Source: JABFRJ01 sp031379035
Lineage (GTDB): Bacteria > Pseudomonadota > Alphaproteobacteria > Rhizobiales > Hyphomicrobiaceae
Direction: 5' to 3'
NCBI GenBank assembly: GCA_031379035.1
Contig: JANNEU010000002.1
Location: 1-7,877 of the forward strand
DNA: 7,877 nt
Shown: positions 1 to 4,570 of the stretch, piece by piece
Layout: each line of letters begins with the position of its first letter
Position numbering within the stretch: the stretch's first letter is position 1
Made by a program: the position numbers and the translations under genes
Notes under the pieces: generated by a model
What the model was told of the DNA's origin: nothing
Seen by the model: only the letters and a program-made list of their open reading frames with translations
The model's database searches: none

Positions 1-150
1 AGGGCGAAAGCCCGCCACATGGACGCCGCAGAAATGTTGCGCAACAACGATACGACAGCGTTCTTCCGCGCACTCGGTGACCTCGTGGACTGTGGCCCCA
101 CCCAGACCAACGTCAACGACGCCCGCATCATCCTGGTAGACCCGACGTGA
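1..150 (+). CDS. Glycerate 2-kinase, C-terminal end (MOFRL domain), partial
   Basis: The window opens inside a gene read in frame 1 that stops at TGA 148-150, leaving 49 residues. The stretch FFRALGDLV followed by GPTQTNVNDAR matches, from memory, the C-terminal signature of MOFRL-family glycerate 2-kinases (GckA/TtuD; the usual form is F-x-x-LGDLV-x-TGPT-x-TNVND-x-R). These cytoplasmic enzymes phosphorylate D-glycerate to 2-phosphoglycerate with ATP. The Thr of the usual TGPT is Cys here (DCGPTQTNVND). Pyruvate kinase lies two genes downstream, and in other Alphaproteobacteria glycerate kinase and pyruvate kinase are neighbours (ttuD-ttuE). The N-terminal domain is outside the window, so completeness and active-site residues cannot be checked. 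Confidence 0.75.
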   Translation, partial: RAKARHMDAAEMLRNNDTTAFFRALGDLVDCGPTQTNVNDARIILVDPT

Positions 151-183
151 TCCCCTCAATTGGCTCCGCACTCTCTACCGTTT

Positions 184-228
184 CCCCGGCCGAAGCGCGC
201 CTCAGCGCGAAAAGCCGGGGTCTTTCTC
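184..228 (+). terminator. Likely intrinsic terminator after the glycerate kinase gene
   Basis: CCCCGGC at 184-190 pairs perfectly with GCCGGGG at 214-220. A second hairpin lies inside the loop (CGCGC 196-200, loop CTCA, GCGCG 205-209). The outer stem is followed at once by the pyrimidine run TCTTTCTC. The position, 34 bp after the upstream stop and before the ATG at 249, fits a terminator. The T-run is interrupted, so termination may be incomplete. The structure also argues against translation of the DUF1036 gene starting at the GTG at 147. Confidence 0.55.
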
Positions 229-248
229 GTCCGCAGTTGGGGCTCGGC

Positions 249-746
249 ATGCAACCGTTGCCGGGTCAAGATCCCGGATATTTGCCGCGCTGGAAGGCGC
301 GCCAAATTCCGGGAAAACGGTGGTGGGGGGCGGGAGTGATTGCGCTGGGCTTGGTGGCCTCGGTGACGCCCGCGTCCGCCGATCTCCGCCTCTGCAACAC
401 GACCAAGGGGCGCATCGGCGTGGCCATCGGCTACAAGGATGCGTCCAACGAGGGCTGGGCCACCGAAGGGTGGTGGAACATTGCCGCGCAGACGTGCGAG
501 ACGGTCTACAAGGGCACGCTATCGGGCCGGTTCTACTACATCCATGCCATTGACTATGATCGTGGCGGCGAATGGGCCGGCCAATCGTTCATGTGCACCA
601 GCGACAAGACGTTTACGATCAAAGGCGTGCAGGATTGCCCCAAACGGGGCTATACCAAGACAGGATTCTTCGAGGTCGATACCGGCGACGCCAAAGACTG
701 GACCATCCGGCTGACCGACCCTGGCGACGGCGCGAAACCCAAATAG
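249..746 (+). CDS. Secreted DUF1036 family protein
   Basis: The C-terminal ~120 residues read as a DUF1036 domain, starting at DLRLCNTT and including the hallmark GYKDASNEGW, EGWWNIAAQTCE, DYDRGGEWAGQSFMC and TGFFEVDTGDAKDW segments. With the ATG at 249 the protein has 165 residues. A basic stretch (KARQIPGKRWW) precedes a hydrophobic run (GVIALGLVASV) and a good signal peptidase I site, ASA|D, at about residues 44/45, so export to the periplasm is expected. The mature part has four cysteines (in LCNTT, TCETV, FMCTS and DCPKR), which could form two disulphides. The frame stays open upstream to a GTG at 147 that overlaps the glycerate kinase stop. I prefer ATG 249 because the longer version would run through the terminator hairpin and carry about 34 poorly protein-like residues. 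The ribosome site is weak (TTGGGG at 238-243). The family has no established function. The gene sits between glycerate kinase and pyruvate kinase, 51 bp ahead of the latter. Confidence 0.8.
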   Translation: MQPLPGQDPGYLPRWKARQIPGKRWWGAGVIALGLVASVTPASADLRLCNTTKGRIGVAIGYKDASNEGWATEGWWNIAAQTCETVYKGTLSGRFYYIHAIDYDRGGEWAGQSFMCTSDKTFTIKGVQDCPKRGYTKTGFFEVDTGDAKDWTIRLTDPGDGAKPK

Positions 747-786
747 CGCGCCGCCTGCTCAATTTTTGCTGACCGCGTGACGCGGC

Positions 787-791
787 AAGGG
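787..791 (+). promoter_or_regulatory. Ribosome binding site of pyk
   Basis: AAGGG at 787-791 lies 6 nt ahead of the ATG at 798, while the in-frame GTG at 777 has no such site and sits inside a small hairpin (CCGCG 773-777, TGA, CGCGG 781-785). This favours ATG 798 as the pyk start. Confidence 0.55.
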
Positions 792-797
792 CACACG

Positions 798-2249
798 ATG
801 CGACGCAATCGACGCGTGAAGATTATTGCCACGCTAGGGCCGGCTTCGGGCACGCCCGAGATGATCGAAAAGCTGTTCGCGGCCGGCGTCGACGTGTTCC
901 GCATCAACATGAGCCATTCGCGGCCGCCGCACGATGGGCCCAAGAAACTGCACGCCGCCATCCGCGCAGCGGAAGCAAAGTTCAAGCGGCCCATCGGCAT
1001 TCTGTGTGACCTGCAGGGACCGAAGTTCCGCGTCGGCGATATCGGTGGCGGCAAGGTCGAGCTCGCCGAAGGCGCGATGTTCCGGTTCGATCAGACCGAG
1101 AGCGAGGGCTCGGACAAGCGCGCATTCCTGCCGCACCCGCAGATCTTCCAGGCCATCAAGGCTGGCCACAACCTGCTGCTTGACGACGGCAAGATCCGCA
1201 TGCAGGTCACCGATGTGAAGAGCGGTATCATCAGCGCCAAAGTGATCGTTGCCGGCGCGCTGTCGAGCCGCAAAGGTGTGTCGATGCCGGATACCATCCT
1301 GCCGATTGATGCGCTGACCGAGAAAGACAAGGTCGATCTCGATTTCGCGCTACGGCTGGGTGTCGACTGGGTCGCGCTGAGCTTCGTGCAGCGTGGTGAA
1401 GACGTCCGCGACGCGCGCAAGATCATTGGCGACCGTGCGGCGATCATGTCCAAGATCGAGAAGCCGTCGGCCATCACGGATCTCGACGACGTGATCGCAG
1501 CGTCCGACGCGCTGATGGTGGCGCGCGGCGATCTGGGTGTCGAAATGCCGGTCGAGCGGGTGCCGATCCTGCAGAAAGAAATTACACGCAAATCACGTGC
1601 GGCGGGCAAGCCCGTTGTGGTCGCCACGCAGATGTTGGAAAGCATGATCACCTCGCCGGTGCCGACACGCGCGGAAGTCTCCGACGTGGCGACTGCCGTG
1701 TTCGACGGCGCAGACGCCATCATGCTGTCGGCGGAAAGCGCGGTCGGCCAATACCCGCTCGAAGCCATCGGCATGATGAACCGCATCGCCATCGAGGTGG
1801 AGAGCGATCCGACCTACGACAAGATGGTGCACGCCACCTCAACGCCGCCGCAAGCAACAGGTGCCGATGCCATCGCGGCTGCCACGCACGCGGTCGCTGA
1901 TACGCTGAAACTCGCCGCCATTATCTGCTATACGGCGACGGGCTCGACGGCACTGCGCGTCGCACGCGAGCGGCCGAACCTGCCGGTAATCGGGCTGACG
2001 CCGGTGCTCGGCACGGCGCGGCGGCTCGCGGTGGTGTGGGGCGTGCACTGCGTGCTGACCGGCGACCCCGAGAACCAGGCCGACATGGTACGGCGCGCCT
2101 GCCGCGTGGCCTACGAGGAGGGCTTCTGCAAACCCGGCGAAGGCGTCGTCATCACGGCCGGTGTGCCCATCGGCTCGCCCGGCGCCACCAACATGATCCG
2201 CATCGCCTATCTCGACGACAAAGGCGCGCCCGTGGCCGAGGGGCGGTGA
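798..2249 (+). CDS. pyk: Pyruvate kinase
   Basis: This gene encodes a 483-residue cytoplasmic pyruvate kinase, which transfers phosphate from PEP to ADP to give pyruvate and ATP as the last step of glycolysis. The N-terminus VKIIATLGPAS and the FRINMSH segment (R35, N37, S39) are the substrate and K+ binding elements. CDLQGPKFRVG opens the lid-domain region. MSKIEKP (catalytic Lys219, metal ligand Glu221), ARGDLG (242-247, metal ligand Asp245) and TQMLESM (277-283) complete the active site. The length is normal for the family. ATG 798 is chosen over the in-frame GTG 777 because of the AAGGG site and because the resulting MRRNRRVKI start looks typical. The last 37 codons (with the stop) occur again, nearly identical, at 3091-3201, and an acetyltransferase gene begins only 6 bp after the stop. 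No terminator separates them, so readthrough into the cassette is expected. Confidence 0.96.
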   Translation: MRRNRRVKIIATLGPASGTPEMIEKLFAAGVDVFRINMSHSRPPHDGPKKLHAAIRAAEAKFKRPIGILCDLQGPKFRVGDIGGGKVELAEGAMFRFDQTESEGSDKRAFLPHPQIFQAIKAGHNLLLDDGKIRMQVTDVKSGIISAKVIVAGALSSRKGVSMPDTILPIDALTEKDKVDLDFALRLGVDWVALSFVQRGEDVRDARKIIGDRAAIMSKIEKPSAITDLDDVIAASDALMVARGDLGVEMPVERVPILQKEITRKSRAAGKPVVVATQMLESMITSPVPTRAEVSDVATAVFDGADAIMLSAESAVGQYPLEAIGMMNRIAIEVESDPTYDKMVHATSTPPQATGADAIAAATHAVADTLKLAAIICYTATGSTALRVARERPNLPVIGLTPVLGTARRLAVVWGVHCVLTGDPENQADMVRRACRVAYEEGFCKPGEGVVITAGVPIGSPGATNMIRIAYLDDKGAPVAEGR

Positions 2250-2255
2250 GCGGGC
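2139..2255 (+). repeat. Direct repeat, copy 1 (pyk 3' end)
   Basis: Positions 2139-2249 match 3091-3201 at a constant offset of 952 bp, with 107 of 111 positions identical. Past the stop codon the match continues for six more bases with one mismatch (to 2255 / 3207) and then ends. The four coding differences (2156, 2216 and two between 2228 and 2242) are all at third codon positions and are all synonymous. This copy is the working end of pyk. The two copies bracket the acetyltransferase cassette, as attachment-site or recombination duplications do, though no integrase is visible in the window. Confidence 0.93.
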
Positions 2256-2876
2256 ATGAGCGGCCACTCATCACCCATGATCGAGGAAGTCGGAACCTAC
2301 GATGCCACTCCGCTCGCCAGCCGTTGGGCGGCCCTGTCAGATCGCCGCGGGCCATGCGCTACCGAACTGATGCTAGCGGTCGTCAAGGACGTGCATTGGC
2401 TGGAATGTTTGCAGTCCGCGTGGGCGCAAAGTGATCCACAGACAACAACGGCTCATTTCTTCTGGCCTGCCGTCTTTTCGTTTAACAAGGATGCTGTGTG
2501 TCTGGTGCTTCGCAACGGCGCAAACGATCACGCCGCGATGCAATTGCGAGAGAACCACCACGTTCAATGTGTCCGAGGACAACGCGGTCCGCTGGTTTAC
2601 GTCTCGTTTCTTGAAATCGCGCCGTGGAACAGGGCGGACTTTGCCCGTCGTCAATTCCATGGCCTCGGATCGCTGCTGCTTCAACTCGCCAGCGCATGGT
2701 CGGTAGACCGGGGGCTTGGTGGCGCTGTCGGACTGCATGCACTGCATGACGCAATCCCATTTTACGAAAAATTGGGCTTTAGCGCTATAGATTGCCCCAA
2801 TGAACATCACGAACTATACTTTGAGCTAGACGCAGCATCGGCGAGCCGTTTTCGCCAACGAGGCGGACTGCAATGA
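2256..2876 (+). CDS. GNAT-family N-acetyltransferase
   Basis: The product is 206 residues. The C-terminal half carries the GNAT fold: a strand VYVSFLEIAPWNR (114-126), the acetyl-CoA pyrophosphate loop QFHGLG (133-138, fitting [QR]-x-x-G-x-[GA]) with the following helix LLLQLASAW, and motif B HDAIPFYEKLGFSAI (164-178) with the conserved Tyr170. It is expected to transfer acetyl from acetyl-CoA to an amine; the substrate cannot be read from sequence. The N-terminal ~100 residues show no motif I recognise. ATG 2256 follows the pyk stop by 6 bp with a weak GGTGAG site; an in-frame ATG at 2277 is possible. The stop overlaps the next ATG (ATGA). Codon use is visibly less G/C-biased than in pyk or gltX, and the gene lies between two copies of the pyk tail, both pointing to acquisition by transfer. 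The absence of an upstream DUF1778/RHH partner argues against a TacT/AtaT-type toxin. Confidence 0.75.
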   Translation: MSGHSSPMIEEVGTYDATPLASRWAALSDRRGPCATELMLAVVKDVHWLECLQSAWAQSDPQTTTAHFFWPAVFSFNKDAVCLVLRNGANDHAAMQLRENHHVQCVRGQRGPLVYVSFLEIAPWNRADFARRQFHGLGSLLLQLASAWSVDRGLGGAVGLHALHDAIPFYEKLGFSAIDCPNEHHELYFELDAASASRFRQRGGLQ

Positions 2877-3082
2877 GCTACCCGAAACTGAAGATCACCA
2901 TCCCCCCGGACTTCGCTGATCGATTTCCTGATGGCGATTACACTGTCGGCCGAGGCGCTGATCCGCGCGCAGCTGCCGAACGAGCCGCCGATGCAGGGCG
3001 AGCGGCTGCGGAAGGTGCAGCAAAGCAACCGAAGAGGCGTGCCAAACGCAAACCGATCACGCCGCGTGAAGCGGCGGAGTGA
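2873..3082 (+). CDS. Small hypothetical gene, reading frame probably disturbed
   Basis: This 69-codon frame starts at an ATG overlapping the acetyltransferase stop (ATGA), which suggests translational coupling. I do not recognise the product. By my count the first 15 codons (MSYPKLKITIPPDFA) have 13 G/C third positions, but from 2918 to about 3020 this frame has only about 13 of 35. The frame starting one base later has about 32 of 36 over the same stretch and reads protein-like (LIDFLMAITLSAEALI, then AQLPNEPPMQGERLRKVQQ). After about 3024 the original frame again reads well, with a basic tail KQPKRRAKRKPITPREAAE. The pattern fits a small protein of about 70 residues broken by two compensating single-base shifts; a run of six C at 2902-2907 is one candidate site. 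It could instead be a decayed pseudogene, or the real start could be the ATG at 2931 in the middle frame. Confidence 0.35.
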   Translation: MSYPKLKITIPPDFADRFPDGDYTVGRGADPRAAAERAADAGRAAAEGAAKQPKRRAKRKPITPREAAE

Positions 3083-3201
3083 TGGGATCGGAAGGCGTCG
3101 TCATCACTGCCGGTGTGCCCATCGGCTCGCCCGGCGCCACCAACATGATCCGCATCGCCTATCTCGATGACAAAGGCGCGCCGGTGGCGGAGGGGCGGTG
3201 A
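3082..3201 (+). pseudogene. Duplicated pyk 3' end (36-codon fragment), repeat copy 2
   Basis: Positions 3091-3201 repeat the last 111 bp of pyk, including the stop, at 107 of 111 positions. All four differences are synonymous in the pyk frame (Thr, Asp, Pro and Ala codons). The fragment begins at Glu of the EGVVITAGVPIGSPGATN segment and has no upstream pyk sequence, so it cannot make an enzyme. It is nevertheless open from an ATG at 3082 that overlaps the preceding stop (TGATG), giving a possible 39-residue peptide that is mostly pyruvate kinase tail; whether it is translated is unknown. The synonymous-only divergence implies that both copies once evolved as coding sequence, so one copy probably came from a related pyk allele rather than by recent slippage. 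Confidence 0.85.
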
Positions 3202-3276
3202 ACGGGCCGGGACGATGAGGCGTATCCTCGCACATCCCTGCTCTTAATGGTTGCTCAATCATCTTGAGCGAACGTC
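3202..3276. other. Intergenic gap after the cassette
   Basis: This 75-bp gap separates the duplicated pyk tail from the next gene. It is the first sequence beyond the repeat and may be what originally followed pyk. I see no intrinsic terminator and no clear -35/-10 pair. The only structure is the inverted repeat at 3251-3271, listed separately. Confidence 0.5.
3251..3271 (+). promoter_or_regulatory. Inverted repeat ahead of the 242-aa gene
   Basis: GCTCAA (3253-3258), spacer TCATC, TTGAGC (3264-3269) is a perfect 6-bp inverted repeat. In RNA it extends by a U-G and a U-A pair to 3251-3271. It ends 5 nt before the ATG at 3277, so it overlaps the place where a ribosome binding site should be. 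It could be a protein operator or an RNA stem that limits initiation. Chance occurrence of a 6-bp repeat is not excluded. Confidence 0.35.
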
Positions 3277-4005
3277 ATGGCTGATTCGCGGCTGCTGACG
3301 GATGCCCTCATGCGTGACGACCTTTCGCTGATGCCTTCGACGGATGTGACGCCGCGCACCGGTGCGACGATCATTCAGTTTCCGGCGCGCCGTGCCCCCT
3401 CGGTGCGCTCCAACAGCGCCACTGTGTTCGACGCTGTCACGGAAGGGCTTGAGCCCAAGAGCCGCCTGCACGCGCCGACGTTGCTTGCGGCTTCGGGTGC
3501 GCTAGCGGGATTTGCGGCGCAGCAGGCGCTGCTGCTTGAAGGCGGGCAATCGTGGGCGCAGCCGATGCGGGCCAAGCGGCTGGATCATCTGCTGCTGAGC
3601 GCCGAGCCAGCAGACGCTAGCCTGTGGTGGGCACTCAGTATTGCAGCCCACGAACTCGGCGCGCAGCATCTGCCGGAGCCGCACAAGCTGCTGGCCTCCA
3701 CTCTCAAATGCGTGGGCACCTCGCAGTTCGGGCAGATAACATTGCCGCTCGAATACAAGTTGAACGAGCAGCCGCAGGCAGCACTCGGGCGCTTGTGGAC
3801 GCGCGTGCGGACAGTGCTCGATGACGGCTGCGTGAAGCCGGCTGCGTGGCCGCGACTGATGGCGACGATGTGCGCCGAGCGCGTGGTGGCGGCGCGTCGC
3901 GAGGTGCCGCCCCATGTGGCGCTGCGCATTCTGATGCAATCCGCGCTGGCGATGGCGTTGGTCGAGCCGCGCGCCATTCCGGGCGCTGCCCTGAAGGCCG
4001 AGTAA
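3277..4005 (+). CDS. Conserved-looking hypothetical protein, 242 aa
   Basis: I cannot name this protein. It is 242 residues. The first ~60 are Ser/Thr/Arg-rich and probably disordered (including TIIQFPARRAPSVRS). A small-residue helix follows at about 66-84 (HAPTLLAASGALAGFAAQQA), then a mostly helical body with a WWALSIAAHELGAQ segment near 110-123 and LGRLWTRVRTVLDDG near 170-184. The C-terminus is helical (ALRILMQSALAMALVE). No catalytic motif, signal peptide or convincing membrane span is visible; the Ala/Gly helix is only weakly hydrophobic. Third-position G/C bias is high and typical of this genome, unlike the cassette upstream, so this is probably native. The ATG at 3277 has no strong ribosome site and lies just after an inverted repeat. 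The next gene follows after 9 bp, so the two are probably co-transcribed. Confidence 0.7.
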   Translation: MADSRLLTDALMRDDLSLMPSTDVTPRTGATIIQFPARRAPSVRSNSATVFDAVTEGLEPKSRLHAPTLLAASGALAGFAAQQALLLEGGQSWAQPMRAKRLDHLLLSAEPADASLWWALSIAAHELGAQHLPEPHKLLASTLKCVGTSQFGQITLPLEYKLNEQPQAALGRLWTRVRTVLDDGCVKPAAWPRLMATMCAERVVAARREVPPHVALRILMQSALAMALVEPRAIPGAALKAE

Positions 4006-4014
4006 CCCACCCCC

Positions 4015-4506
4015 ATGTCATACGGCACCGCGCTGACAACAGCACCGTTGGATGGGAAGCCTGCACCCGCTGCTGCGCGCTCGCCCGGTGCGATCACACG
4101 GCGGCCCTTGGTGCGCCACGGCCTGGACGCTGCGGCTGGCGTGCTGCATGTCGGCACTGAAAGCATCCGCCTGGCGGACGTTGCATCGTACAGCGCTGCG
4201 GGGCTCAGCGAAAAAGACCTGTCGACGGCGTTCGCGACGATTGCCCTGTTCAGTGCCATTTCAGCAGTGTTCATCTTTCTGGTCGTCGAGATCGGCTGGC
4301 GCGTGAAGTTTATGCTCGAAGGCATCTTGTTCGGGCTGATCGCGTTTTGTGCGGTGGCGGAGCTGTTCAGCGCGCGGCGCAATACGCTTTACACATTTAA
4401 GCTCACCAGCGGTGCCGGCGCGGTCTATACATTTGTGACGGCTGATCGCATCGAAGCGGAGACCGTGAAGGCGGCGCTGGATGCGGCCGGGTGCCGGATG
4501 GTCTGA
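4015..4506 (+). CDS. Hypothetical two-helix membrane protein, 163 aa
   Basis: The product is 163 residues with a distinctive layout. A Pro/Ala-rich N-terminus is followed by a short strand-like segment (GVLHVGTESIRLADVASY, about 42-59). Two membrane helices come next (AFATIALFSAISAVFIFLVV, about 72-91, and MLEGILFGLIAFCAVAELF, about 100-118), then a soluble tail (NTLYTFKLTSGAGAVYTFV, then a helix AETVKAALDAAGC). The order strand, two helices, strands, helix recalls small membrane proteins such as the DUF6232 family, but I cannot assign it. It starts 9 bp after the upstream stop in the sequence CCCACCCCC-ATG, with no Shine-Dalgarno site, so it may rely on coupling to the upstream gene. A later GTG at 4111 is a possible alternative start that would drop the low-complexity N-terminus. 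Confidence 0.7.
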   Translation: MSYGTALTTAPLDGKPAPAAARSPGAITRRPLVRHGLDAAAGVLHVGTESIRLADVASYSAAGLSEKDLSTAFATIALFSAISAVFIFLVVEIGWRVKFMLEGILFGLIAFCAVAELFSARRNTLYTFKLTSGAGAVYTFVTADRIEAETVKAALDAAGCRMV

Positions 4507-4560
4507 GTGTTTGCGCTGGCGGCGCTGAACGGGTAGCTGGAGGGCTCATGATTTGCCCGC

Positions 4561-4566
4561 GAGGAG
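4561..4566 (+). promoter_or_regulatory. Ribosome binding site of gltX
   Basis: GAGGAG at 4561-4566 lies 4 nt before the ATG at 4571. This favours that ATG over the in-frame TTG at 4553, which would place the site inside the coding sequence. Confidence 0.6.
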
Positions 4567-4570
4567 CCCC

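Noticed and set aside
1091..1792. Long open frame on the minus strand inside pyk (about 233 codons)
   Set aside because: It lies opposite a well-supported gene in high-G+C DNA, where antisense frames stay open by codon bias. The translation is Ser/Arg-rich with no domain.
2256..2876. GNAT toxin of a TacT/AtaT type toxin-antitoxin pair
   Set aside because: There is no upstream DUF1778/RHH antitoxin, the protein is longer than usual, and the overlapping gene lies downstream without an RHH pattern.
2250..3090. Insertion sequence or transposon with terminal inverted repeats
   Set aside because: No transposase and no inverted repeats at the cassette ends were found; the flanks are direct repeats of pyk.
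3585..4382. Minus-strand open frame of about 265 codons across two plus-strand genes
   Set aside because: It spans two unrelated plus-strand genes, has Ser/Arg/Ala-rich composition and shows no motif.
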